From contig JACDGP010000007.1 in the NCBI GenBank assembly GCA_013821605.1, positions 1 through 64,000 of the forward strand: a stretch of DNA of 64,000 bases. Reading direction: 5' to 3'. The first letter of the stretch is position 1, and every line of letters starts with the position of its first letter. Positions 50,606 through 59,666 of this stretch are shown here, one piece after another. The DNA comes from Herpetosiphonaceae bacterium (lineage in GTDB: Bacteria; Chloroflexota; Chloroflexia; Chloroflexales; Kallotenuaceae). The notes beneath the pieces were generated by a model that saw only the letters and a list, made by a program, of their open reading frames with translations, ran no database searches and had not been told where the DNA came from. The translations under genes were made by a program, and so were the position numbers.

Positions 50606-51883
50606 ATGTTTGCACGTTTCACGGGCTTATGGCGGCACCGGGATTTTATGAAACTGTGGGCCGGACAAACCGTTTCGGTCTTCGGCTCATTGATTGGGGG
50701 TACCGCACTCCCTTTTACCGCAATTTTGGTCTTGAAGGCGACGCCGCTCGAAATGGGGCTGTTGGCCGCTGCCGGGCTTGCACCGGGCTTTGCCGCCGGA
50801 CTCTTCGCCGGCGTATGGGTTGACCGGCTCCGTCGTCGTCCAATTTTGATCGCGGCGGATCTAGGTCGTGCATTGCTGTTAGCGACCATTCCGCTGGCAG
50901 CCTTCATGCACCAATTGCACATCACGCAACTCTATAGCGTAGCCTTCCTGAACAGCATCCTAACGATCTTCTTCGATGTTGCCTACCAATCGTATCTGCC
51001 AACGTTGGTGGGACGCGAGGAAGTCATTGCGGGCAACAGCAAGCTTTCGGCAAGTGCGTCAGTGGCTGAGTTTAGCGGCTTTGGCATCGCTGGTTGGCTG
51101 ATCCAGATTTTTACTGCTCCGATCGCCGTGCTGATCGATGCCATCTCGTTCCTGGTCTCCGCTACAACGGTCGGCCTGATCCGCACGCCCGAAGCGCGCA
51201 CCGTCGCGCGGGAAGAGCGTCAAGGTATGTGGCATGAGATCATGGCAGGACTACGCGAGTTGCTCCAGAGCCCGATCCTGCGGGCATTAGCGAGTTGCAC
51301 ATTGATCAAACAACTCGGCGGCGGCATGATCGGGGCGGTGATTTTGCTCTACACCAACCGCGAATTAGGCTTTTCACCGGGGATTCTGGGGATGATTTTC
51401 GGTGTCGGCGGTATTAGTGCATTCTTCGGCGCTGTCATCGCACCCTACGTCACGCGGAAACTTGGAATTGGCCGAGCGAGTAGCTATAGTTTATTGGCTG
51501 CTTCCTGCCTGGGTTTTTTAATACCACTTGCACATGGAGCCACGCTATTGGCTGCACTGCTGCTGATTGTCCCGCAGCTTCTTGGCGACGGTTGTTACAC
51601 GATCTACGATATCAACACACTAAGCCTGCGGCAGGTCTTAGCCCCGGAGCGGCTACTTGGACGTGTGAATGCCAGCATGCAGTTTATTAGTCAGGGAGGA
51701 TTGCTGGCGGGATCGCTGCTTGGCGGAGTGTTGGGCAGTCTTGTTGGGCTACGGGCGACCCTGGTACTGGCCTTCTGCACCGGCCTTGTCGGAGCAGTAT
51801 GGCTGCTGCTATCGCCCGTACGTGGGGCTAGCATCCCAGCCGAGATGCTGGCCTCATCGGTGCCCGCGACATTGCAATCATAA
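50606..51883 (+). CDS. MFS efflux transporter (DHA3, macrolide-efflux/Tap-like)
   Basis: 425 residues from ATG 50606 with GGGGGAGAG seven to eight bases upstream; the track start lies in the structured leader. Twelve helices. GLWRHRDFMKLWAGQTVSVF at the N-terminus, GLFAGVWVDRLRRRPILI in loop 2-3, and LPTLVGREEVIAGNSKLSAS are typical of DHA3 pumps such as Mef and Tap. These export macrolides, tetracyclines or other drugs by proton antiport. The leader peptide and alternative RNA hairpins suggest induction by a translation inhibitor. It converges with a second pump gene 39 bases away. Confidence 0.85.
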   Translation: MFARFTGLWRHRDFMKLWAGQTVSVFGSLIGGTALPFTAILVLKATPLEMGLLAAAGLAPGFAAGLFAGVWVDRLRRRPILIAADLGRALLLATIPLAAFMHQLHITQLYSVAFLNSILTIFFDVAYQSYLPTLVGREEVIAGNSKLSASASVAEFSGFGIAGWLIQIFTAPIAVLIDAISFLVSATTVGLIRTPEARTVAREERQGMWHEIMAGLRELLQSPILRALASCTLIKQLGGGMIGAVILLYTNRELGFSPGILGMIFGVGGISAFFGAVIAPYVTRKLGIGRASSYSLLAASCLGFLIPLAHGATLLAALLLIVPQLLGDGCYTIYDINTLSLRQVLAPERLLGRVNASMQFISQGGLLAGSLLGGVLGSLVGLRATLVLAFCTGLVGAVWLLLSPVRGASIPAEMLASSVPATLQS

Positions 51884-51922
51884 AAGCGCAGGGAACCGCC
51901 CGATACATCAACCGGCTCCATC

Positions 51923-53200
51923 TCAGCCGTTTGCCGGCTCCGCTTCCATGATCGGGTGGCGTTTGTCGAGCTGTTGGGCGGCGAGCAAGATGGCACCGAT
52001 GCCCAACAGCAGCACCACCGCGCCAAGCCAGTAGGGCGTTTCGCCGCCCAAGCGGATGTAAAGCACGCCGGCCACGAGCGGGCCGGCGATGTTGGTCAGC
52101 GAGCGCAACGCCATGTTACCGCCCTGCACGGTGCCCTGTTCGCGCGGTCCCGTAGCCGCCGACGTTAGCCCATTCAGGGACGGTTCCAGCAGGCCGGAGC
52201 CAACGGCGAGGAAGATGATGCCGACCAGCATCAATACCGGCTGCGGTGTAAGGGCGACCGCGCCGACTAGCACATAGGCAATTGCCTCGCATATCAGGCC
52301 TGCGATGGTCAGCCGGAGCTCACCGAAGCGCGGGATGAGCCGCTCCGCCAGAAAGCCCTGCATAACGATGTCGATGCAGCCTATCAACAGCAGCAGCAGG
52401 CCGATCTTCTGTGGTGTCCAGGAGAGTTTATCGATTGCCAGCACCGCTAGTTCGGTGGTGAACATAGCAAACGGAAAGAAATAGCAGAGGCCGGTGACCA
52501 GCAGCCAGCGCAGGCGGGGCATGGCGAAGATGTTGCGGAGCTGCTTCAGCGGGTTCAGGTTGCTCAGGCTAACCTGTGTGGCGCGATGCTGGCGCTGCAA
52601 GCTTTCCGACATGGCGAAGTAGCCCCAAATGGTGTTCGCAAGCAAGACTACCGCAGCCAGGTAGAGGGGCGCTGAGTAGCCCCATTTGGCCGCGAAGCCG
52701 CCGATCACCGGGCCGACGATAAAGCCGACGCCGACGACACCCCCGATCTGCCCGAACAGCTTGCCGCGCTCCTCCGGCTTGCTCACGTCGCCGATATAGG
52801 CGGCCAGAATGCTATAGTTGGCTCCGGTCAATCCATCGATGATGCGGCTCAAAAACAGCACCCAGAGCGCCCCACCGATGCCGAAGATCACGTAGCCAAT
52901 GACCGATCCGAGCAGGCAGAGCAACAGCAGCGGGCGCCGGCCAAAGCGGTCACTGAGGACGCCCAGAGCGGGCGCCGCGACGAACTGGCAGATCGCATAG
53001 CTTGCCGTCAGCCAGCCAACCACCGTCGCCAGATTGTGTGGGTCGCCTACGTATTGCCGCACGATAAAAGGCAGTACCGGGCTGATAATGGTAAAGCCCA
53101 ACGAGTTCAAGAACGCCGTGGAAATCAAAAACAGGATCGTGAAGCGCGATGGGCCCGCCGGTTCTTGAGCGAGTCTGGCTTCGTTGGATGGTGTATTCAA
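51923..53200 (-). CDS. MFS efflux transporter, DHA1/TetA-like
   Basis: About 425 residues. I place the start at TTG 53200, which has AGGGAG seven bases upstream; the track ATG 53236 has none. Motif A in loop 2-3 is LGVLSDRFGRRPLLL, motif B in helix 4 SRIIDGLTGAN, and motif C in helix 5 FIVGPVIGGFAAKWGY, all as in TetA(A)-type proton/drug antiporters. YIGDVSKPEERGKLFGQIG is another TetA-like segment. Tetracycline or related drug export is likely. No TetR gene is adjacent; inverted repeats upstream could bind a distant repressor. Downstream of the MalT-like regulator gene on the same strand. Confidence 0.85.
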   Translation of the reverse strand: MNTPSNEARLAQEPAGPSRFTILFLISTAFLNSLGFTIISPVLPFIVRQYVGDPHNLATVVGWLTASYAICQFVAAPALGVLSDRFGRRPLLLLCLLGSVIGYVIFGIGGALWVLFLSRIIDGLTGANYSILAAYIGDVSKPEERGKLFGQIGGVVGVGFIVGPVIGGFAAKWGYSAPLYLAAVVLLANTIWGYFAMSESLQRQHRATQVSLSNLNPLKQLRNIFAMPRLRWLLVTGLCYFFPFAMFTTELAVLAIDKLSWTPQKIGLLLLLIGCIDIVMQGFLAERLIPRFGELRLTIAGLICEAIAYVLVGAVALTPQPVLMLVGIIFLAVGSGLLEPSLNGLTSAATGPREQGTVQGGNMALRSLTNIAGPLVAGVLYIRLGGETPYWLGAVVLLLGIGAILLAAQQLDKRHPIMEAEPANG

Positions 53201-53231
53201 TGGTATTCTCCCTGCTTGCTTCACTAGGAAG

Positions 53232-53244
53232 CACATGAAATGTG
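53232..53244. promoter_or_regulatory. Inverted repeat CACAT-GAA-ATGTG upstream of the TetA-like gene
   Basis: Perfect 5-bp arms; a second pair GTGGTG (53242-53247) and CACCAC (53262-53267) overlaps it. A minus-strand TACACT -10 box is at 53270-53275. Position between -10 and start suits a repressor site. Confidence 0.35.
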
Positions 53245-53332
53245 GTGTGATGTGTTCTCAGCACCACTAGTGTAGGGAGCAAAAGAGCATGCCGGTATCA
53301 TCCGGGCGGGTAGTCGGAGTGGGTGATTGTTG

Positions 53333-56300
53333 TTAGAGCAAGCCCAGTTCGCGGGCGGCACTCGCCGCTTCCAGACGGCTGTTCACGTTTAGCTTGCGGT
53401 AAATGCTTTTGACGTGGACCTTCACGGTGTTTACCGAAACAATCAGGTTGGTGGCGATCTGGGGATTGCTGCGCCCAGCGGCGACCAGGTGTAGCACGCG
53501 GCGCTCCTGTGGGCTCAGGAGTTCGATGTTCGCGCGCCCTCCGATAGCGGTGACGCCACCCAGGACGGTTTTGGCAAATGCCAGCAGGCCCTTGTCGGCC
53601 AATGTGGGCAAGGTGGCGCGCAACAAAGCGGCCAGTGCTTCGCCCTCAGCGACAAAAACGCGCTGGGCGTTGGCAGGTTGAGCACTGGCAAGGGCAGCGG
53701 CGAGTGTTTGCCGGGCGTTGTGTGGCTGGCCGATTGCGGTAAAGGCCAGCGCCAGCGGCAAGCGCATCTCCAGCGCGACGCGCCCGCGGCCATCAGACTC
53801 GGCAGCGGCAAGCAGCGGTTCGAGAAGTTGGACGGCAGCCTCGGGGTCACCCTCAGCCATGAGCAGGCGACCTAGGAGGATGGCCTGGCGATCATGCTGG
53901 ACGCGCGGCAATTCCAGTTCGGGGGCCTGTGTATATTGCCAGCGTTGGGCAGAGCTTAGATCGCCGGTGGCCAAGGCAATGCGCGCCTGCTCAAACGTGA
54001 TCCGGGCGACCAATTGCATTGCCGCTGGCAAGATGGCCCGCTCCTGCCTGACCAACAGCGCGGCACAGCGGGCCAGTGCGGCCTCACTTTGGCCATGGGC
54101 CTGCTCCACGCGGGCCAGGATCAGGGCTGCGTCAACGTGGGCAGACTCGTGCGGGTACTGACGCATAACGTCCACAACGTCCTCTGCCTTCGTCCAGGCC
54201 GCATCCAGGTCATTCTCGCAAAGAGCGATCTCGGCCAACCCATGCAACGCGTTGGCCATATCCTCAATGTCACCCATTGCCCTAGCTTCAGCCAGCATCT
54301 GGCGAAACAGCGGCGCGGCACGCTGCAACTCATTCTGCTCCAAGAGGATCCAGCTCAGCGCGATGGCATTGGCACGCGCGAACGGGCGGTTGCCGAGATG
54401 CTCGCACATCGCTCGCGCTTCCGCGAACCGGGCACCGGCGCGGTAGAGATGGCCTGCGCCTTGTTCGCCTAATCCTAGGGTGCCCACGCAGATACTGCGC
54501 CAGTTCAGTTCATGTGGCGGCAGCGCTTCCAGCGCAACTCTGGCGCAGTCCACCGCCGCCGCGATCTCGCTCCGTTCCCTAAACAAGAGCGCGCGAAAAG
54601 CGAACACCTGGCCCAGTCGATCCGTTTCGCCGGCGACACTGAAACCATGCAAGGCCTTGATGAGCAGGCGCTCGATTTCGTCGCCCACGATGCCGGTTGC
54701 TGGTCGCATTTTCACGATATGGCTAAAAAGCATCGCGATCGCCAGGGCAAGATTGAACAGCGGGCGTTCATCCATCACGCCCTGTGGCAGCCGGGTGAGC
54801 CAGCTTTGCAGGGTGTAGAACTCCGGTGGGCCGTGTAGCTCTGGGCGTTCGAGGCTGAATTGAGGCCCGACCACAAGCTCAATCAGGTCGACGGCGCGCT
54901 GCGAGTTATCCGCAACAAACGCTGCCTCGATCGCTTCGGGCAGCATGGCATGTTCTTCGTACCAGCGCCCGGCGCGTGCCAAAATGTTGCGCATAGCAGC
55001 CTCACCGAGGCGGCGACGTGCCTCTGCCTGCATAGCCGTGGCGAACAGCGCATGGTAGCGATACCAGAGGCCGGACCCGTCCAACGGTTCAATGAACAGG
55101 TTCGCCTGTTCCAGGAGTTCCAGAACCTCTTGGCTGTCGCTGCGCCCGGTCACGCTATCACACAGTGAGGTGGTCAGACGAACGAGGAAACTTGTTTGCA
55201 GCAGGAACAGTTGGAACGGAGCAGGCTGGTTATGGAGCACCTCGGCGACGAAATACTCGCCGATGCTACGGCGACCGGCGATGAAGTTTTCCAGAATGTG
55301 GTCGATGTCGCTCGCGTTATCCCGCCCTTCAACGGCCAGAGCCAGCAAACGTAGACCGGCAGCCCAGCCCTCCAGACGCGATTCAACAAGGGCGATTTCG
55401 TCCGGTTGTAGGGGAACCGGGATGATCTGCCTCAAGAAGGCCGCTGTTTCGGCATCCGAAAAGCGCAACTCGGGCGCCTCGATCTCGGTGAGTTCGCCGG
55501 TGGCGGCCAGGCGAGCCAGTGCCAGCGGCGGACGCGTGCGGGTAGTGATCAGCAGGCACAATTGTCGCGGCAGATGATCAAGCAGCAATCCGACCGCTTC
55601 GTGGATCTGTGGCGTCGTGATCCCGTGGTAGTCTTCCAGCACGAGGATGCCCTCGCACCGGATTTGCGCCAGTTCGTTAACGAACACTGTCAGGATCATG
55701 TCCAATGGCGACTTGATCGCGAGTGGCGCATCGAGCAGAGCCAGTGATTGCGCCCCCACGTCAGGACCAAAGGTGCGGCAAGCGGTGATCACATAGCGCC
55801 AAAAACGCAACGGGTCATTGTCGCCCTGGTCAAGCGCCAGCCAAGCAATGACGGGCGCGTTGTCCTGTTCGGCGGCTTCAGCCAACCACTGGCACACTAG
55901 CGTGGTTTTGCCGAAGCCAGCGGGGGCACTCAGCAGGGTTAGCTTACGTTCGCGTCCAGCGTCGAGCTGGGCCAGTAGCCGCTCACGCCTGACCAGCGAA
56001 TTGTGCAGGCGCGGCGGCTGGAGCTTAGGCACAAGCAGTATCTCCGCCGTGGCAAGCCCGGCGTGACCACCATCCTCCACTTCCCCAACTGCTGGTTGGG
56101 GAACAACCACCTGCTCGCCGTTCCCCTCAAGTGCCCACGCCAACTCTTCTAAACGCACAAACGTCAGCTCGCCCGAACGCCCGGCGTACCGTTTCGCAAC
56201 GCTCTCGCGCTGGCGGCGGTAGGCGTACCAGTAGCCAAGGCCGGCCTTGCGCCGTTCTTTCAGCAGACTCAGCCGCCCATTGCGCCCCCGGAACGAAAAT

Positions 56301-56431
56301 GAGCCGTGTTCATCAAGCCAGCGTGACCAGGCGTCGGCGTCGAGAACAGCCGAGGCTTGATCGCCTTCGCGCAGTTCATAAGCCTTCCATTTAGTGGACC
56401 AGGCTAGCGTAGAGCGAGCATGTTTCGGCAA
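53333..56431 (-). CDS. MalT-like LuxR-family ATP-dependent transcriptional activator with extra N-terminal domain
   Basis: About 1032 residues; TTG 56431 has GAGGG seven bases upstream, while the track start (TTG 56467) would add twelve. Residues ~1-100 are a small domain (AWSRWLDEHGSFSFRGRNGR, GLGYWYAYRRQRESVAKRYAG, LTFVRLEELAWAL) recurrent in Chloroflexota LuxR proteins. A STAND/NACHT-type ATPase follows (LSAPAGFGKTTLVCQWL, ILVLEDYHG, LLITTRTRPPL, GWAAGLRLLAL), then a TPR superhelix (~500-940), and a C-terminal LuxR HTH (LSPQERRVLHLVAAGRSNPQ, VSVNTVKVHVKSIYRKLNV). Binding of an inducer to the TPR part would trigger ATP-dependent assembly on DNA. Next to the TetA-like pump, a plausible target; inducer unknown. 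Confidence 0.9.
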   Translation of the reverse strand: MPKHARSTLAWSTKWKAYELREGDQASAVLDADAWSRWLDEHGSFSFRGRNGRLSLLKERRKAGLGYWYAYRRQRESVAKRYAGRSGELTFVRLEELAWALEGNGEQVVVPQPAVGEVEDGGHAGLATAEILLVPKLQPPRLHNSLVRRERLLAQLDAGRERKLTLLSAPAGFGKTTLVCQWLAEAAEQDNAPVIAWLALDQGDNDPLRFWRYVITACRTFGPDVGAQSLALLDAPLAIKSPLDMILTVFVNELAQIRCEGILVLEDYHGITTPQIHEAVGLLLDHLPRQLCLLITTRTRPPLALARLAATGELTEIEAPELRFSDAETAAFLRQIIPVPLQPDEIALVESRLEGWAAGLRLLALAVEGRDNASDIDHILENFIAGRRSIGEYFVAEVLHNQPAPFQLFLLQTSFLVRLTTSLCDSVTGRSDSQEVLELLEQANLFIEPLDGSGLWYRYHALFATAMQAEARRRLGEAAMRNILARAGRWYEEHAMLPEAIEAAFVADNSQRAVDLIELVVGPQFSLERPELHGPPEFYTLQSWLTRLPQGVMDERPLFNLALAIAMLFSHIVKMRPATGIVGDEIERLLIKALHGFSVAGETDRLGQVFAFRALLFRERSEIAAAVDCARVALEALPPHELNWRSICVGTLGLGEQGAGHLYRAGARFAEARAMCEHLGNRPFARANAIALSWILLEQNELQRAAPLFRQMLAEARAMGDIEDMANALHGLAEIALCENDLDAAWTKAEDVVDVMRQYPHESAHVDAALILARVEQAHGQSEAALARCAALLVRQERAILPAAMQLVARITFEQARIALATGDLSSAQRWQYTQAPELELPRVQHDRQAILLGRLLMAEGDPEAAVQLLEPLLAAAESDGRGRVALEMRLPLALAFTAIGQPHNARQTLAAALASAQPANAQRVFVAEGEALAALLRATLPTLADKGLLAFAKTVLGGVTAIGGRANIELLSPQERRVLHLVAAGRSNPQIATNLIVSVNTVKVHVKSIYRKLNVNSRLEAASAARELGLL

Positions 56432-56536
56432 GCGCTTACCCTCTAGGATACGTTGTCCCCCAACCAACAGGGATATTGTAGTCCGTGCGAGTCTCTACCG
56501 CAACTGTTCCCCAACCTAGCCGAGCAGTCATAGAAC

Positions 56537-56565
56537 TTGCCGTACATCTCGCAGACGTGTATTAT
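56537..56565 (+). promoter_or_regulatory. Sigma70-type promoter of the ccdA-nudix operon
   Basis: TTGCCG, 17 bases, TATTAT (56560-56565); a second -10-like TATACT is at 56569. AAGGAGGGGAG follows before ATG 56602. Confidence 0.55.
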
Positions 56566-56601
56566 GCGTATACTCTCCTAAGGAGGGGAGCGCACATAAC
56601 G

Positions 56602-57528
56602 ATGCAAGTAGCACAACCAACACCAGACCGCTCGCGGGGAAACCGGAGACTACTTATTGCCACTGCGGTGATTGCGGTGGGTATCTTGGTTGGGATCGGC
56701 CTGTTCCTTCCCCGCAGTGATGCTGGCGCACTTACGGGTGCGAGCGCCGGTACCAATAGCAGCGGTCAACTGCTGGTGCTCGCGCTCCCCGCCTTTCTCG
56801 CGGGCGTTTTCTCCTTTTTATCACCATGTACCCTGCCGATCCTACCGGCCTACTTCGCCTTTACCTTTGCCGCGCGTCGTCAGCAGGTAGCACTGATGAC
56901 GTTGGCCTTCTTCCTGGGCTTGGCGACCACCATGGTCATCCTAGGAGCCAGCCTCTCGTTGCTTGGGAGTGTCGTCCACCAGTTCCGCGATATCCTGACC
57001 GAAGTCGGCGGGGTGCTGATTATTGGCCTAGGAATTATGAGCATGCTGGGCAAGGGCTTCAGCGGTGTCAAGATGAGCGAACGGCCCGCAGCAACCTTTG
57101 CCGGGACCTACCTGTATGGTATGACCTTTGCCTTGGGATGGACGGCCTGCATTGGACCAATCCTAGGAGCCTTATTGACATTGCTCGTGACCCGCGGCGG
57201 ATCGGTGCTGGTTGGTGGGGCACTGGCCTTTATCTATGCTCTGGGACTGGCAGTTCCCTTGTTTATGGTCGCGGTATTTTTCGGGAAAGTCGGGGCTGGT
57301 ACACGCTTCTGGCAGCTCGCCAAAGGGCGGGGCTGGGAAGTCAAGCTGGCTGGGCGTAGCCTGTTTCTTCACTCAACGAGTCTTCTAAGCGGTTTGTTAC
57401 TGGTTGGCGTCGGGATTTTATTGGCAACAAACAGGATCGCCTACCTGAGCACCTGGGCTTCAGGCAACGGCGATCTGGGAGGACAGATTCAGGAATGGCT
57501 AGCACGAATCTTCCGGATCGGCAGCTGA
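56602..57528 (+). CDS. ccdA: CcdA/DsbD-type membrane thiol-disulfide transporter
   Basis: 308 residues from ATG 56602; the track start is upstream of the promoter and ribosome site. After a first helix (LLIATAVIAVGILVGIGLFL) come six more that carry the two conserved Cys: FSFLSPCTLPILPAYFAF and LGWTACIGPILGALLTLL. CcdA moves electrons from cytoplasmic thioredoxin across the membrane to reduce apocytochrome c or other extracytoplasmic thiols. No cytochrome c maturation genes are nearby, so the partner is unknown. First of four overlapping or adjoining genes. Confidence 0.88.
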   Translation: MQVAQPTPDRSRGNRRLLIATAVIAVGILVGIGLFLPRSDAGALTGASAGTNSSGQLLVLALPAFLAGVFSFLSPCTLPILPAYFAFTFAARRQQVALMTLAFFLGLATTMVILGASLSLLGSVVHQFRDILTEVGGVLIIGLGIMSMLGKGFSGVKMSERPAATFAGTYLYGMTFALGWTACIGPILGALLTLLVTRGGSVLVGGALAFIYALGLAVPLFMVAVFFGKVGAGTRFWQLAKGRGWEVKLAGRSLFLHSTSLLSGLLLVGVGILLATNRIAYLSTWASGNGDLGGQIQEWLARIFRIGS

Positions 57529-57953
57529 CAGGCAGCCTACCGTGTGATGAGTGTGCGGGCGGGGTAGTCATCCTGCGCACCAACGCGGGGGTACAACTCC
57601 TAATGATCGCCGATCGTTATGGCAATTGGACCTTACCCAAAGGTCATCTTGAGCCCGGTGAAACATCGGTGATGGCCGCGTTGCGCGAAATCCAGGAAGA
57701 GACCGGCATTACCGGCACGATTGTGGCACCACTCGGCTGCGTTAGCTATCCAATCGACCGAGGCGGTACGCGCTGTGGCAAAAATGTCCAATATTTCCTG
57801 GTCGAGACGACCTCCCCCACGCTCGTACCACAGCGAAGTGAGATTACTGCCGCTGCTTGGTTCTCGCCGACGGACGCACTGGCGGCCAACTTCTATGCGA
57901 ATAATCGTCCGATCCTAGAACGAGCGCTCCACGTCCTACGCTCACGCGCATGA
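57495..57953 (+). CDS. Nudix hydrolase
   Basis: 152 residues; overlaps the ccdA end by 34 bases. Nudix box GHLEPGETSVMAALREIQEE followed by TGI is complete (G-x5-E-x7-R-E-x2-E-E-x-G). N-terminal CAGGVVILRTNAGVQLLMIA and NWTLPKGHLEPGE resemble diadenosine-polyphosphate hydrolases or general sanitising Nudix enzymes that cleave nucleoside diphosphates linked to another group. Substrate unknown. It ends in an ATGA overlap with the next gene. Confidence 0.9.
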   Translation: MASTNLPDRQLTGSLPCDECAGGVVILRTNAGVQLLMIADRYGNWTLPKGHLEPGETSVMAALREIQEETGITGTIVAPLGCVSYPIDRGGTRCGKNVQYFLVETTSPTLVPQRSEITAAAWFSPTDALAANFYANNRPILERALHVLRSRA

Positions 57954-59032
57954 GGCCCAGACTCACCGGTTATCTCCGTTGGCTTGAGGAGCTGGCTCAC
58001 CAACCACTGGCAGGTTGGAATGGTTTTACGACGCCCCGCAGCGACAACATGAACTTCGGCCTACGCTTTCAGATCGCCTTCAGCGGCTATGCCCTGGGGG
58101 CGATTGCCATACGTGAGCCAGAGTTCCGCGCACGCTGTATCACGGCACTAGGTGCTTTGATTGAACGCTTCTTATCACCGCCGGTATGGGCCTACTGGGT
58201 GGCGGCGACAGGTAGTCATGACCCGGTCGCGTGCGCGAATATTCAGTACAGTGGTCATCTCGGCCATTTGCTTGGGCTGTATGAACTTCTCGGAGGCGAT
58301 GCACGCTTTGATCAGCCCTGGGACTTCGAGCACAATGGACAGCGCACCAGCTACACGCATACCGGAGTGATCGAGGCGATCCATCGCCAAATGCTGGCGA
58401 ATCCCTATCATGGGGTCGAGTGCGAGGCGGGTTGTACCTATGTATCGTGTAACGACCATGCGCTCTGGGCAACCTTGTTGCATGACCGCGTACACGGCAC
58501 CCACTTCGCCGACGCGAACGCGGCGTGGCTAGAGTTTCTACAGGAGCGCCTGATATTTAGCGGCCCACGGGTGCCAGGACGTGGTGCCGTTACGGCCATC
58601 TACTCGACGCGCCTCGGGCGAGCCGCACCCTTAGGCCTCAACTTCATGGATGCCTGGTCGTTGGCCTTACTCGCACCCCTCGCACCCGATCTGGTTCAAA
58701 CCCAGGCGCGGCGTTTATGGCCCCGGCTCCATTATGAAAGCGATGGTACAGCTTATTTACCATCAGCCAATATCTGGCAGCGGATGGAAGGCTCAGATGC
58801 GGCGGTCAATAGCGGCTTTGCCTTCGTGCTGGCCGTTGAGCTTGGCGAGACCGCAATCGCGGATGCACTCTTGGGCTATGCCGAGCAAAACTTCAAGCCA
58901 ACTACAACGGACGAGGCCTTTCGCTATGATGCGGGGATCGCACCGGCCTATACAACGGCCTTGTTTGCCATGGGTGAAGCGGGCGGACTGGGCCAACTCC
59001 TTCACCAGCCGGCCCATGCCATATGGTCCTGA
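57950..59032 (+). CDS. Linalool dehydratase/isomerase-like (alpha/alpha-barrel) protein
   Basis: 360 residues; the ATG overlaps the Nudix stop (ATGA). It resembles the Ldi domain family: YSGHLGHLLGLYELLGGDAR, FDQPWDF, and the CECxxxC-type segment GVECEAGCTYVSCNDHALWA where Ldi has its two active-site cysteines. Repeated helices in the rest of the chain fit an (alpha/alpha)6 barrel. Known Ldi of betaproteobacteria acts on monoterpenes; homologues in other bacteria have no assigned substrate. No signal peptide here, whereas Ldi is periplasmic. Placement between two Nudix genes is unusual and might reflect prenyl-diphosphate chemistry, which is inference only. Confidence 0.6.
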   Translation: MRPRLTGYLRWLEELAHQPLAGWNGFTTPRSDNMNFGLRFQIAFSGYALGAIAIREPEFRARCITALGALIERFLSPPVWAYWVAATGSHDPVACANIQYSGHLGHLLGLYELLGGDARFDQPWDFEHNGQRTSYTHTGVIEAIHRQMLANPYHGVECEAGCTYVSCNDHALWATLLHDRVHGTHFADANAAWLEFLQERLIFSGPRVPGRGAVTAIYSTRLGRAAPLGLNFMDAWSLALLAPLAPDLVQTQARRLWPRLHYESDGTAYLPSANIWQRMEGSDAAVNSGFAFVLAVELGETAIADALLGYAEQNFKPTTTDEAFRYDAGIAPAYTTALFAMGEAGGLGQLLHQPAHAIWS

Positions 59033-59034
59033 AT

Positions 59035-59655
59035 ATGGAAATCATGCCCCTGCTCGATGAACTGCGCACGGTCGCGCGTAACGGTCTAACATACAGCACC
59101 AATTCTTATGATCAAGAGCGCTATGAGCGGCTCTTAGAGCTTGCCAGCATCTACTATGGCCAAGCCGTCGATCTCCCGCCAGCAGATGTTCGCCAACGGT
59201 TAGCCGCTGAAATCGGCTATGTCACACCAAAGCTTGGCGCCGACGCGGCGATCTTTGATGATCAAGGCAAGATATTGCTAATGCTGCGCGCCGACGATGG
59301 TCGCTGGTGCGTACCGTGTGGCTGGGTCGAACCAAACGAATCACCCGCTCAAACCGCAGTCCGTGAGGCGCAGGAAGAAACGGGACTTGATGTGCAGGTC
59401 GTACAACTCGTTGACGTGCTCACGCGGCTGCCGAGCATGCACAACGGGCCTCACACAATGGTCTCGGTCGTGTATCTGTGCGAGATCATTGGCGGCACAC
59501 TTCAGCTATCACACGAAGGTCTGGAGTTGAGCTATTGGCGGATCGAGGATGTGCCGACCTGGCATCCCGAGCATCGTGAGCGGGCCGAAGCGAGTTATGC
59601 AGCGTGGCAAACGCGCCAGGCCACCAAGGTCCCATCCACAATTTCCCTACTCTAA
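59035..59655 (+). CDS. Nudix hydrolase with N-terminal Nudix_N-type domain (ADP-ribose pyrophosphatase-like)
   Basis: 206 residues from ATG 59035, just after the previous stop; ATG 59023 in the same frame overlaps that stop. Residues ~5-60 (LLDELRTVARNGLTYSTNSY, RYERLLELAS) are the helical N-terminal domain seen in a set of ADP-ribose pyrophosphatases. Nudix box GWVEPNESPAQTAVREAQEE followed by TGL is complete. Likely cleaves ADP-ribose or a related nucleoside diphosphate sugar. Last gene of the ccdA-nudix-ldi-nudix run. Confidence 0.88.
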   Translation: MEIMPLLDELRTVARNGLTYSTNSYDQERYERLLELASIYYGQAVDLPPADVRQRLAAEIGYVTPKLGADAAIFDDQGKILLMLRADDGRWCVPCGWVEPNESPAQTAVREAQEETGLDVQVVQLVDVLTRLPSMHNGPHTMVSVVYLCEIIGGTLQLSHEGLELSYWRIEDVPTWHPEHRERAEASYAAWQTRQATKVPSTISLL

Positions 59656-59666
59656 TCTACCATCAT

